This document shows positions 47,001 to 59,103 of a stretch of DNA of 64,000 nucleotides, piece by piece; position 1 is the first letter of the stretch; the number at the start of each line of letters is the position of its first letter. The DNA lies in NCBI RefSeq assembly GCF_027409185.1, contig NC_084462.1:180658071-180722070 (forward strand). The letters run 5' to 3'. This DNA comes from Cynocephalus volans. Its lineage: Eukaryota; Chordata; Mammalia; Dermoptera; Cynocephalidae. A program made the position numbers and the translations under genes. The notes beneath the pieces are model-generated. The model searched no databases. It saw only the letters and a program-made list of their open reading frames with translations, and had not been told where the DNA came from.

Positions 47001-49400
47001 AGAGGAACATAGCCCTGACCAGCCACACATGTGCTCTTTGCATAGGGCAGGGCGGTGGCTGATCACTGTGTCCCCAGTGCTGGAGCAGACACACAGTAGG
47101 GGCTTTGTGCTTAATGACAAAGAAAGAAATGAACTGATGAAAAGTCAGCAAAAACAAAACAGTGGTTTCAGAAGACATTCTTCTGGTCCACAGTATCACA
47201 ATTTCCTTACGGAGGACAACCTTAGCCTCCTGGATTCTTCTCCCAAATGCATGGCCATTTCACAGCTAACGTCTCCTCTCCCCGGCTGGCTCTGGACTCA
47301 GCCTTCCCTGCCCACCCCTCCAACCCACCCCAGGCTAGGTGAAGTTTCTCCTCATCTGCTCCTGGGGTACCCTGGGCATGCCAGAAGCATACCTGCTTCC
47401 AGGACTGTCCACCCCAAGTCCCAAACCCCATGTCCCCAGCATCCAGCTCAGGATGAGGGGCTCCATGAAGGTTTGCTGAGCTGAGTTACTGGGGCGAGGA
47501 GGACACCAGGCACGTGCAAGCACTCTGCCAATGTGCTTCTGAAATGGGGCAATTTTGATCTTAGTATATTTGCATTATCTGTCCTCATTTCCTCTCAGCT
47601 TTCCCTGAGATTGTTTTTTTTCTGAATTAATGGAAAGAGTATGTGCGTGTTTTTGCTGAATTAATGGGAAGAGCATGTGCCCTGTGCTTGCCTCTCTCGC
47701 AGCTCTCACTACACTGTGATGAGATTCTGTTAATGCAGCTCTCTCATTGAAGTCGGGCTGGAGCTTGGAGTGGACACAGTGCCCCCAGGAGTTGGTGGTG
47801 AGGACAGAAAACAGTTCAGGGGCCTAGGGTGCTACAGGGCCCTTGACCCACTGGGCCTCCCCATGTGGATGGATGCCCCACCTGAAGCCCTCTTCTGCTC
47901 CACTGGGGGGGGAGGCAGACATCTCATTTATTCCAAGATTGTGCAGTCTTCCTATTGTACCTTTAAAAAAGAATCGGCACCTCTCTCTTACTTTGCAAGA
48001 TGAACCACTTTGTGTCTGGGGCCAGAAGGCAGCAGAACAGACTCCTGATTTGAGTGTGTTACACTCTCTGAGGACCCCATTGCTGCAGATCAATGTCTGA
48101 TTAGTAATCACAAACATCAGAGCGTGGCTTGTTCCCAGCCCCTTTCTCAGCCCTCTCTGCTGTGTGCAGTCACCAGCAACAGCTCCCCAGCTGACAGCCA
48201 CCTCCAGTAGCAGAAATGAATGTCAGCAATTGCCCAATTCTGCTTGCAGGTCCAGCTCCAAATTCATTCATGCTGAAGATGAGCTTTGGCCTCTCTGCCT
48301 TTCCCCTCACCCTGGTGGAACCAGCCTAGACTCTCAGATTCTTCACTTCCACACCCAAGCAGCATCCCAAAACTCAAACAGTGACATCACCCCCCGCCCC
48401 CTCCTCCCAGCTCCCAGCCCCTGAAATGGACTGACCCTACAAGAGATCTCCAGGGAGGTCAGGCCCATAGGGCAGGTGAAGGGCAGGATGTAATAATTGC
48501 TTCCAAGGAGCAAAAGAGTGTTCGGCACTTGTGATTCTCGCTGCCATAGCAACCCCAGGGCAGCTAGCAGGGTGACATGACTCGTCTCTGACGAGGGGGT
48601 GTGGACAGTCCATGAGGAGCAGTCATCAGAGGGTCCACCCTCTTCAAGGAGGGGAGGAACCATCAGAGAGAGGCAAACGTGCCCTGCCAAGTGCTGCAGG
48701 AATGACTGGAGTCCTTTACCAGAAGCTTCTATGGGAGACCACATGGGGTGGGTCGAATGGTGTAGATGGGGAGAGGGTCACAGCCAAGTGTGGGCAAAAT
48801 AAAACCCAAACCCACAACAAGGCTTGTTTTTTATGTAACGACACGATTCCCAGGCTGAAAATTGCACAACCAAATTCCATCAATATACAGTTGAAACAGA
48901 TCCCCTGACAGAGATATTGGTCGTAAACAGGTTTGTACTTTGCTCTCCCAATTACACCTAAGTTCATCATTTGTGTCACAATAAGAAAAGATAACCTTGA
49001 CTGCTGCAGTTAATTTTTACCAAGCCACTTTTAGTAAACAGGGGACTTAGTATAGTTTTTTTCCCCCCCCAACACAGCAGTCTCAATATGTGTGTAGTAT
49101 AACAAATAAAAGCGTTTTCTTGGAACCTCCAGGAAATTAATGGCTAATTTTTCCTGGCAGACTGATGTGAGGGGTACTAAATTACCTTATGCTGATTAAA
49201 GGCAAGCGTTATTGCCTCTAGGCAAAAAGAAAAAGAAAAACTGAAACCCATTAGCAAAAGGAGGTGGTGGTGTAAGTGATGTAAATGAGTTGGATGTGCT
49301 TTTCTACTTAAGTGTTGTTTCCAGATGCCACAAAATGGAACATGATGGCGCTGACGCCACATCTTGTAGGCTGCCCTTGGAGAGTTCTTATATAGAGGGA
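47001..49400. other. Single-copy DNA with candidate conserved elements
   Basis: No coding exon I can support. 47540-48250 and 48830-49370 are AT-balanced, repeat-free and rich in TAAT-type motifs, for instance GATTAGTAATC at 48099-48109 and AATTAATGGCTAATTTTTCC near 49135. A 25-bp motif CTGAATTAATGG..ATGTGC occurs twice, 34 bp apart (47622 and 47656). This is the kind of sequence expected of developmental enhancers; the call is inference. Confidence 0.4.
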
Positions 49401-49404
49401 AAAA

Positions 49405-49565
49405 AGTGATATTTGCTAAGGGCTTACTACATGTTTGACTGTTACATTTAATTTCCCATTTTAAAAAATGCCCCGCAAGTTAGGTAGTATTGACCTCAAT
49501 TCGTGGCCCTAGGAACGGACTCGGAGAGCCCTGGCAATTTTGCTCCCGGGGTCAGAGGTGCGATG
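49405..49565 (-). mobile_element. MIR element, antisense
   Basis: Reverse-complement MIR order: GCTAAGGGCTTACTACATG, the CATTTAATTTCCCATTTTA zone, ..GCAAGTTAGGTAGTATTG, then ..CTCGGAGAGCCCTGGC. An ancient tRNA-derived SINE. Confidence 0.65.
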
Positions 49566-49844
49566 GGAGGAATGCACCACACTCAAGCCTGCGTGGACGT
49601 GAACCTGTCAGTGGCTCTCAGACAACTCTGCCTGGGTAGAGTTTGGCATCGGCCAGGCATGGGCTGATATATTAGGTCACCAAAGGTCTGTAGAGTTAGG
49701 GGTAGTTTCGAGCAATGAGGGTCACACACACACCCACGTGCACGTACATACAAACACATGCAACACATGCACCACCATGCACTCAGCTGGAAATACCATG
49801 GGTACTTGCTCCCCACTCCTAGAGAAAAAAAAAGGAGGCAGGAC

Positions 49845-50005
49845 GGTGTTAATGAGAAGGTAGTTTGGGAATCCAGAGCTGACTTCTAAGTCCTGGCCCT
49901 GCCTCTCGTCACATGTGCCATGTGGAATAAATCACTCAGTGTCCCCCTGCACAATGGAGGGCTGCCACGGATAATTTCTGAGGTACCTTCTAGATTTATA
50001 TTCTA
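49845..50005 (+). mobile_element. MIR element, sense
   Basis: GTAGTTTGGGAATCCAGAGC..TCCTGGCCCTGCC..ATAAATCACTCAGTGTCC..AATGGAGGGCTGCCACGG follows MIR from the middle of the tRNA-related part through the core. Confidence 0.75.
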
Positions 50006-50690
50006 TAATTCTATTAATACTGAGAGTGGAGTTTAAATGCTAAATAGAGTCCATGAAGGCTGAATATTTCTCAAGATTTAAAATGTCTCTCTACTAATTG
50101 AAACTAATTCTCCAAACTGAACATTAAAAGCCCCAGGCTGATTTTCCTATTTGATGGACCCTGACAAAGTGGTGCGTGGAGACAGAAGGCCCTGAGAGTG
50201 CACTCTCACCAGAGCCCCTCTGCGGTTCTTTACCCGGCGAGGCTTCTAATTTATATTAATGCATCTCTGCTTTCAGTGGCTAGACTTCGCCGAGGCCCTC
50301 TCCACATCCTGTGCCACTTAAACTGCCTAATGCACTGCCGCCTCTCTCTCCTGCTCTCTCGTCTCTCCCGCTACTTAGAGCTTGGCAGACTAATGGCCAT
50401 AATCATTATGATGAGCATTTAACACTGATGTGCTGTGCTCTGAGCAGAATGAAGTTTCTCCTCGAGAGAAGGGAAATTTAAATCCTACTGATTGGGTAAG
50501 TGAGGTGGAGGATGTTGTCACCCCAAACCTGGGTATCTGGGGGAGACACTGGAAGAGACACAGAGAAGTGGGCAAAAGATTTGAGGTCTTCAGCCTTCCC
50601 CAGCCCTGGCTGCTCAGAGCCCTTTAAAAATGTATCTTCCACCCCCGGGGGTGGGGTGGGGTGTGAGTTTAGAGTTGTTTAAATACATGA
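50006..50690. other. Single-copy DNA, candidate conserved element 50170-50490
   Basis: No repeat recognised. Motif-rich: TAATTTATATTAATGCATC near 50248 and ATAATCATTATGATGAGC near 50399. Open frames here are short and have no family signal. Confidence 0.4.
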
Positions 50691-50714
50691 AAAATAAAGG
50701 TTCATGAAACAATA

Positions 50715-50965
50715 GTTGCCCTTCCTTAATGTATGCACATATTTTGTGTGTGATAAAATATACTTAGCATAAAATTTACCATTTTGACCATTTTTAAGTG
50801 TACAGGTCTGTGGCATTCAGTATATTCACAGTGTTGTGCAACCATCACTGACATCCATTTCCAGCACTTTTTCGTCATCCCAAACAGAGGCTCTGTCCCC
50901 ATTAAACACTAACTCCCCACTCCCCCCTCCCTGGCCCTAGCAGGTGATGCACTCCTATGTTTTCT
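50715..50965 (-). mobile_element. Old L1-related fragment, antisense
   Basis: AAAATTTACCATTTTGACC..TTTTTAAGTGTACAGG..GTTGTGCAACCATCACTGAC is text found at the 3' ends of old mammalian L1s in reverse. No coding content. Confidence 0.6.
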
Positions 50966-51159
50966 AATCTGTTCTAGGGTATTCCATCACACAGATACTG
51001 GTGAGGTGTCAGTGGCAATGCACATTTGGAAACTGTACATGCCTCAGGCCACAGTGGGGAAAACTGAAGTGCAGAGAGGAGAGGCAGCTGCCTCCCGATA
51101 ATCCAGGGAGCCAGGGACCTAGGGACCTGATACCAATCCCCACTGTCTTTTGATTTACA

Positions 51160-51945
51160 CTACACTTTTATATACAAACTTAGGAAGATGTACAAGAGTG
51201 AAAAAGACCGCAAGCACTTGTGGGCCACCATCTAGAACTAAGTGCTGATATTTTGTCCAAGTTGCTTGACATTTCAATAAAGGAAATTGAGTAGTACAGA
51301 TAAGGCCGCCTTCTTGTCCCTACCCCCAGAGCATTCTCTCCCTGTAGGTGACAAGGATTTTTCACCCTCCTGAATGCGGTGTGTGATTTTCCAGTCCACT
51401 GTTTTCATGTTTACACCTACAGAAAGAGATGTCCATGAATAATTCATAGTGTTGTTTGCAGTGTGTTTTTAAACATTCTCATAAATGATGTTATGCAGTA
51501 AGTTTGCTTTTTCACTAAACATTATGTTTTTGAGATGAAACCATGTTGATAGGAGTATGTGTATGTATACTTAAGTTGCTTCTAATTTATTTCCCTATTA
51601 CTAACAGTGCTGCAATTATTCATGAGTCTCTCTGGATAATAGAAATAGAAATGGAATTGCTGAGACTTTGTGAACATGCACTTTCAATTCCAGTTTTGCT
51701 TTTGATATTGACAAATTGCTTTCAAAGTAGTCGAATTAATTCACACTCCGACCAGCACTGTGTGAGAATTGACATTTCCCCTTATCTTCACTAATTTATG
51801 ATATTGCCAGTCTTTTAAACTTTTACCAGCCTAATTAGCATGAAATGTTCTCTTGTTTGCTTCAAATCATATTTATCTGATTATTAGGGAGCCTAAGCAT
51901 TTTTTCATACATGCATTAATAATTTCTTTTTCATCTGTGGATTGT
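51160..51945 (-). mobile_element. Old L1M/HAL1 ORF2 C-terminal region, antisense
   Basis: CAGTGCTGCAATTATTCATG..GAAATGGAATTGCTGAG..TTCACACTCCGACCAGCACTG is the reverse complement of the C-terminal L1 segment that includes the IPLLGIYP- and HCWW-type region. Heavily diverged; 51180-51460 is less certain. Confidence 0.65.
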
Positions 51946-51963
51946 AGATTCTATTATTCCATC

Positions 51964-52138
51964 ACAGGAGTTCACAAACTACAGCCTGTGGACTGTTTAT
52001 ATATTGCCCATGAGCTAAGAATGGTTTTTACAAAGGGCCATAAAAGAAGATGTGCCAGAGATTATATGTGTTCTGTGAAGGCTAAAATATTTACTATCTG
52101 GTTCATTATAGAAAAAGGCTTACTGGCTTCTGTTCTGT
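51964..52138 (-). mobile_element. MER5-like hAT-Charlie MITE
   Basis: CAGGAGTTCACAAACTAC..ACAAAGGGCCATAAAAG..GGCTAAAATATTTACTATCTGG is the MER5A order in reverse. I could not confirm an 8-bp duplication. Non-coding. Confidence 0.75.
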
Positions 52139-52830
52139 TGGATTATTGCCTTTTTATTGTGATATATTCCGGATATTAATAATTTACCTGAACTAGCTCC
52201 CTCTTGTCCCTCTCCCTCATCAGCTACCACATTTCTCATCTTTCAGTTACTTGAGCATGCCAAGCTTCTACTGTCCCAGGGCCACAGGCTCATGTGTGTT
52301 TTGTTAGGAAAAAACTGTTTTTCAACACCCTATCAAGTTTTGACTACATTCAGAGTATGTCATCTAATTTTTCCTCCCTCTAAAATTTTCTAAGTGAAAT
52401 TAACTTAATTCTCTTTACCTTGTGAAATGTGTGCCAGAGAATTTTGCTTCTGGCTCTGATGGAGTGATTTGTATTGACTTACTCTTCTTCTGTTATAAAC
52501 AACCAGAAAACTGGACAGAACATATGAACAACAGCTTTTAGGCATAGGAAAATGAGGAGCAAAGATTGTAATACCAGAGAGGAAAGAGAGACACAAGGTC
52601 AGCCTGATTGTCCTGGCTTTCTGCCTGCAGTCATTTTTGGACCATGGGACAGGGAGGGGGACCCAAGCACAGTGTGGGGCATCACTGAGGTGAGAAAACA
52701 GAGTTTGGAGTTTAGGGAAGTTGAGGCAACTGACATTTGTGAACCACAGTATCAGAGAGAAGGATGCTACACAGAGAGGGAGGGTTCCAGAGTCCTCACA
52801 GGGGGGTTCCTTTTAGACATTGATTGAATT

Positions 52831-53056
52831 CATGTTGAGCATCTCTAATCTGATAAGTTGAAATCTGAAATGCTCCCAAATCTGAAACTTTCTGAGTGCT
52901 GACATAATGCCCAAACAAGCATTGCAGAGTTCAAATTTCCAGATTGTGGATGCTGAGCCAGTGTTAAGTATCTGCATAATATTCCAAAATCTGACAATAT
53001 CTGACATCTGAAACACTTCTGATCCCAAGCATTTTGGATAAGGGATACTCAACCTG
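52831..53056. mobile_element. Tigger-type MITE
   Basis: Ends are inverted relatives: CATGTTGAGCATCTCTAATC at the left and GATAAGGGATACTCAACCTG at the right, with TA after the right end. Interior TGAAATGCTCCCAAATCTG fits a known Tigger-derived short family. It sits in an L1M 5' UTR. Confidence 0.78.
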
Positions 53057-53829
53057 TACTAAGCTTCATGTGTATAGGGTGAAACTCCATGAACCTAGGT
53101 ACAGAACTAGTTCAGAGCTGTAAGTTAAACAATTCCCGAGCTCAATCAGGACTAGGATAAATTTGCTTTCAAGACTAGTCATAATGAAGAGACCTCAAGG
53201 TACACCCAGGACATTCAGGAGACCTCAGACTAATCATGAACAAGTAGTCAGGCTAAATTAGCTCTAGTGAAAGCCTTCTTTAAGCATTTTACAAAGGTAA
53301 AATATCTTTTTTTGCTTTTACAAAGATAAAAAAAAATCTCAAAAGGATCTGATCTGCAAGCAGCTTAACTGCCTGCTAAAATAAACTTCAATTCTTTGGA
53401 AAACAACAAAATCTAGACACTCAATAACGTAACATGCATAAGGTTCAGCATCCAGTAAAAAATTACTAGACATATTAACAATCAGGAAAATGTGACACAT
53501 AACCAAAAGAAAAATCAATCAAGTGAAACAGACCCAAAAATGACAGAGAAAATGGAAATAGAAGATAATCACTTTATAAAATAACTATTATATATATACT
53601 AAAGGATTTAAAGGAAAACATGAACACAATGGGAAGATGAAAACTATAAAGATGAGCCAAATGCAACTTACGGAGATAAAAAAAATCTGAAACAAAAAAT
53701 TAACTGGATGAATTAACAGCTGATTAGATACTGATAAATGATCAATAAATATATACACAATTTTTACTTGTCAATAATACCTCACTAAAGCTAGGGAGGT
53801 GAAGTGGGTGAAATCTTAAAAGGCTCCAG

Positions 53830-53913
53830 AAAAGAAAGAAAGAAAGAAAGGAAGGAAGGAAGGAAGGAAGGAAGGAAGGAAGGAAGGAAGGAAGGAAGGA
53901 AGGAAAGAAAAGA
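53830..53913. repeat. (GAAA)n-(GGAA)n microsatellite
   Basis: About 80 bp of GAAA turning into GGAA and back, inside an L1M ORF1 remnant. Confidence 0.96.
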
Positions 53914-56094
53914 GAAACAACACACAGGAACACAAAGATAAAATGGTTGCTGATTTCTCATCAGAAATAATGCAATCCAAAAGACAATGAAAAACATCTT
54001 TTAAATAATGTAATAAAAATGATATCCTCATAGAATTTTACATTCATTAAAATTATCCTTCAAAAATTAAGCTGGGATAGTCACTTCTTCAAATAAACAA
54101 ATGCTGAGAAAATTTACCAGTAGAAAATATGCATTATAAGAAATGATAAGGAAGTTCTCTGAGCTGAAAGAAAACAGTACAAGATGGACATCCAGATCTA
54201 CATGAAGAAATAAAAAGCAATAAAATGGGAAAAATGTGAATAAATATAAAAGTCATTGTTTTCTCATTTTTATATTTCTTTTAAAAATAATTGAATGCTT
54301 AATACAAAATTGAAAATATTTTGTGGAGCTTGTAACATTTGCAGAAATCATATATACGACACTAAAGCACAAAGGACAGGAGGGGGCAATGAAAATATAG
54401 TTTATTTTTTTTTACACAATACATAAAATGGTAACATTTTTTAAGGTAAACTGCAATAAATTAAGTGTGCATATAAAAATCCTAGATTAACCTTTAAAAA
54501 AATAAAACAAAGAGTTATAGTTAATAAGCCATTAGAGGAGATAAAATGGAATGCTAAAATTACTCAGTACAAAAGAATGCAGAAAAAGAGGGGAAAGTAG
54601 CAAAGAACACACAATAGGGGGAGAAAATAAATAGAAAGCTTACAGAATTCAATTAAAAATGTAAATAGTTTAAATTGAAAGCAAAGACTATCAGACTGGA
54701 TAAAAAAGCAAGACTGGAGACTTCCAATCTTATCTCTGACATGTGAAGTACTTGAAAATAATCTCTCCCACTCTTACTACAAAAAAAAAAAAGAAGCTGA
54801 AAAAATGAAAATCAATGCCTTCATTGGACCCATCAGAGAATTGAGGTCACAGGGAAAACCACTACCTAAAAATGGGAGACAGGAGAATACAGAGAATCAC
54901 AGTTGAGATCTACGTGCCTGGAACAGGAGCCACTGAAATTATAAACTGGTAGAAACACTTAAATGGTAATTCTGACAAATTTCCAGAGGTTAAGTGTGGA
55001 CTGGCATGAGAGTGAGAAATTCCTGGGAGTCACATTATTAAGGAGGGAGCCCTCACACATGATTAGGTTTTATCTTCAATCCCACCAGTTCTCATTTTGA
55101 AGAGCCAAGAAAGATCCCCTCATGTCTCAGGCAGGGAGAGGGGAAAATAACCATTTCAAAATATTCTCAGAGCATCTCCATAACAAAGTCCTATTTAGAT
55201 GGGGAAGAGACTTTATCAGAGCCTTATTTCAGTAAGAGGAAGGGCAATTACCCAACCCCAGCCCCCTCTAGTCTTTATGTCTCACTTAAGGAGGAAGCTA
55301 AGAAACACTTGGTGAAGGTCACAGCCAAAGGACACAGACCCATTAAATGCCTAAAACTTATCATAAGATTGTAGAATGCTTCTTCTCTCCACACCTTCCT
55401 ACCACATCAACAGGACTCTAGTATGATAACAGCAGATTACAGATGAAAGAGCTACAAGGCACAGACTATATTTAAGTAATTCTTAGTGAAGCACAAAGGC
55501 AACAGGAGAGGTAAAAACAAGAACACTAGAAGAATTTGAAGCCTCTGGAACTCTCAACTACAGAAAACATTAAACACAGTGCAACTCTTAGATTAACATA
55601 AACCCTCACACTGAAAACTGATTTAACTCAGTTATTATTACCAGATATATTGTGCTAAGTCTTCAACAGAAAAAATTATGAGACTTCTAAAAGGCAAGAA
55701 AATAAGACCAAACTATGTTGTCTACAAGAAACCCAATTTAAGTGTAAAGACACAGATAACACAAATAACAGAAAAGTAGGGAGTCTACATGAATAGGAGA
55801 AAAAACAAACTTCAGGACAAGGGATATTCCCAGAGAAAAGAGGAACGTTTTATAATAATAAATGTTCAGTTTATCAAGATGATATAAACAACAAAAGCAT
55901 GTATGCTCCTAGTAACAGAGCTTTAAAACATGTGCAGCAAAAAACTGACAGAATTGAAAGAAGAAATAGAAATACACAATTAATTCAAGACTTCAATATA
56001 CCTCTCTAATTCAGTAATTGAGAGTAAACACAAAGAAAATTACCAAAAATCCAGGATAAGAATTATATTGGGCTTCTCTTTAGAAACTATCACA

Positions 56095-56335
56095 AGCATG
56101 AAAGTGTGGAGTAAAACATTCAAAGTGTTGGAAAAAATCCACCAATCTAGAATTCTTTATCTAGTGGTTATTCTGCAAAAGTGAAGGAGAAAATTTCTCA
56201 GACAAACAAAAACGGAGGGAATTTGTCACCTTTAGACTTACCTTGACAGAAATATTAAAGAAGTTCTTCTGAGAGCAGGAAGATAAAATAGGTCCAAAAC
56301 TTGAATCTGCATAAAGAAAGAAAGACTGTTAGAGA
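56095..56335 (+). pseudogene. L1M ORF1 C-terminal remnant
   Basis: Text of the ORF1 C-terminal domain (..AAAGTGAAGGAGAAATTTC, ..CAGACAAACAAAAACGG..). Short and frame-broken. It belongs to the second of the two L1Ms. Confidence 0.7.
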
Positions 56336-58339
56336 ATAAATGAATGACGGTAAAATAAAATCTTTTATTTTTATTATTCATAATTGATCTAATAAGAGCT
56401 TGCTCAAAATAATAATAGCAACAATGTATTCAATGATTGTACTTATAGATAAGTGAAATGAATGGCAGTAATATTATAAGGACTAGAAGGGAGGAATTGG
56501 GATGTTGTTGTACAGTGCACTTGCTATGAAACAGTATAGTGCTATTTGAAAATAGATTTGGAGTAGTTGCAAATGTATATTGAAAACTCTAGCACAGACA
56601 CTTAAAAAAGTGAAAGAAAAAAGAAAAATATATATAATTAATATGCTAAGAGAGGAGAGAAATGAAATCATATAAAATGCTCAATTAAAATCTGAGAAGA
56701 TAAACAGAGTAGAAGACAAAAAAGAAACCAAATACAAGAGCAAGGAATAGAAAACAGTAAGAAAGATGATAAATATTAATACAAATAAATCAATAGTTAC
56801 TTTAAACATTGGTGTTCTAAATACATCAATTAAAAGACAGACTGTCAGAGTGGATTAAAAAAACCCTGCTTTAAATGTGAAGACTTGAATTAAAATTAAA
56901 AGCATGAAAAAAGTTATACCATGTAAACACAAATCAAGGAAAGCTGGAGTAGCTGTATGAGTTTCAGACAAAGCAGCCTTCAGAGGAAGGAATATTATCA
57001 GAGATAAAGAAGGGCACTGGAAGATGATAAGGAGGTCAATTCTCCAAGAAGAAATAACAATTCTTAATGTGTATGAGTCCTACAACAGAGTGTCATATAT
57101 GTGAGGCACAAGAAGGAGAAATACATGAATTCACTTTTGTAGTTGGAGACTTCTATCAGTAATGGACAGATCCAGCAGACAGAACATCAGGAAGGACATA
57201 GTTGAACTTAATAGCAGCATTAATCATGCAAATAGCAAGAAAACTGGAGTGTCTATGTTAATAGGAAAAAAGTAAGCTTTGGGACAAGGGACATTCCCAG
57301 AGAAAAGAAAAACATTTTATAATGGTAAAATGCACAGTTTATCAAGATGATATAAAAAAAAAATGCATGCTCCTAAAAACAGAGCTTTAAAGCATGTGTA
57401 GCAAAAAAACGTGGCAGAACTAAAAGAGGAAATAGAAATGCACAATTTATTCAAAATTTCAATTTACCTCTCTCACTCAGTAATTGAGAGAACAAGTACA
57501 AAGAAAATTCAACAACAGCAGAATACACATTCTTCTCAAGCTTACTTAAAACATTCACCAAAATAGACCAAATTCTAAGCCATAACACACCTCAACAAAT
57601 TGAAAAGAATGAAAAAAATAAAGTACACTTTCTGACTACAGTGGGATAAAACAAGAAATCAATAACAAAAAAAAATAGCTAGAGAATCCAAAAATACCTG
57701 GAGGTTAAACAAAACATTTTTAAGTAACACATGGGTCAAAGAATAAGTCTCAAAAGAAAATAATAAATATTTAGGACTAAATGAAAATGAAAATACAACT
57801 TATCAAAATTTGTGGTATGCAGCAAAATCAGTGATTAGAGGGAAATTTACAGCATCAAATGTATTTTAGAAAAGAAGGAAAATTTAAAATTAATCATGTA
57901 AGATTCTACCTTAAGAAACTAGAAAAAACTAATTAAAAATAAAGTGAGCAGAATAAAAGAAATCAGAAAAACTAGAGCATAAATCAATGAAATTGAAAAC
58001 AGGAACTCAGTAAAGAAAATCAACAAAACCAACAGCTTGTTCTTTAAAGATCAGTAAAATTGATAAACTTCTAGCCAGATTAACTAGGAAAGAAAGAAAA
58101 CACAATTGTTAACATTAGACATAAAACAAAGGCCACTATTCCTGAACCCATGGATGTGAAAAGCAAAATAAAGAAGTATTATGAACAACTCTATGCCCAC
58201 AAATTTAGTGACCTAGATGAAACTGACCAATTCCTTGAAGACACAATCTACCAAAACTCACACAGGAAGAAATAGATGATCTCAATAAGTTTGTATCTAT
58301 TTTTAAAACCAAATCAAAAAATAATTACCTTTCAAAACA

Positions 58340-58625
58340 GTAAGTTTTTATCATGAATGGGTATTGAATTTTGCCAAATGCTTTTTCTGCATCTACTAAT
58401 ATGATCACATAATTTTTCTTCTTTAGTCTGTTGTGATGAATTACATTAATTGATTTTTGAATGTTGAACCAGCTTTGCATACCTCAGATAAATCCCACCT
58501 GGTTATGGTGTATGATTCCTTTCATACATTGATGGATTTAATTTGCTTATATTTTGTTGAAGATTTTTGCATTGATGAGATATATTGATATATGAGATAT
58601 TGCTTTATAGTTTTCCTTTCTTGTG
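58340..58625 (-). pseudogene. Inverted reverse-transcriptase segment within L1M
   Basis: About 290 bp read as L1 ORF2 only on the minus strand (corresponding to the HHDQVGFI.. through VDAEKAF..PFM region), while both flanks are sense L1M. The sense text after it (AATAGAGGGGAATTTCCTC) is the next L1 residue after the inverted block, so it looks flipped in place. Confidence 0.8.
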
Positions 58626-58770
58626 AAATAGAGGGGAATTTCCTCAATTTAATAAAAGAACAGCTACATAAAAACCCAACAATTAACATCATGCATAATG
58701 GTGGGAAACTCAAAGCTTTCCCACTAAGATCAGGAACACGGCAAGGGTGACCCTCTCACCACTGCTTTTC

Positions 58771-58826
58771 TTCCTTTGATTTAAATTTTTATTTTAAGTT
58801 GAAAAATAGTAGTTGTATATATTTAT
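58771..58826 (-). mobile_element. Micro-insertion of an L1 3' end (56 bp) with 13-bp TSD
   Basis: ACCACTGCTTTTC is repeated exactly at 58758-58770 and 58827-58839. The 56 bp between read on the minus strand as an L1 3' terminus (..CAACTACTATTTTTCAAC..AATAAAAATTTAAATC). The host L1 ORF2 (SPLLFN region) is continuous without it. Confidence 0.82.
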
Positions 58827-59103
58827 ACCACTGCTTTTCAACATCATATTGGAAATCCTAGCTAATGCCATAAGTCAAGGAAAGAAAATAAAAGGTACAC
58901 AGATTAGAAAGCAAGAAATAAAATTGCCTTTTCCTGAAGATTACATGATTGTCTATGTAGAAAATCCCAAAGGATCAAGAAAAAAATCTTTCAGAACTAA
59001 TAATTATAGCAAGGTTGTAGGATACAAGGTTAATATACAAAAGTCATTGCTTTTTTATATACCAGTAATGAATAATTGCAATTTGTTATTAAAAACACAA
59101 TAA
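58813..59103 (+). pseudogene. L1M reverse-transcriptase core remnant
   Basis: An open piece coding PLLFNIILEILANAI..KEIKLP-like text, then FPEDYMIVYVENP, where active L1s have FADDM. The first catalytic Asp position is Glu and the second is retained; with the frame breaks around it, it is dead. Confidence 0.78.

Noticed and set aside
45473..48744. Several 100-167-codon frames on both strands in single-copy DNA
   Set aside because: They overlap each other in different frames, lack splice context and show no family signal; expected in GC-rich DNA.
53742..54031. Ser-Phe-Leu-Pro repeat frames
   Set aside because: Translation of the GGAA microsatellite at 53830-53913.
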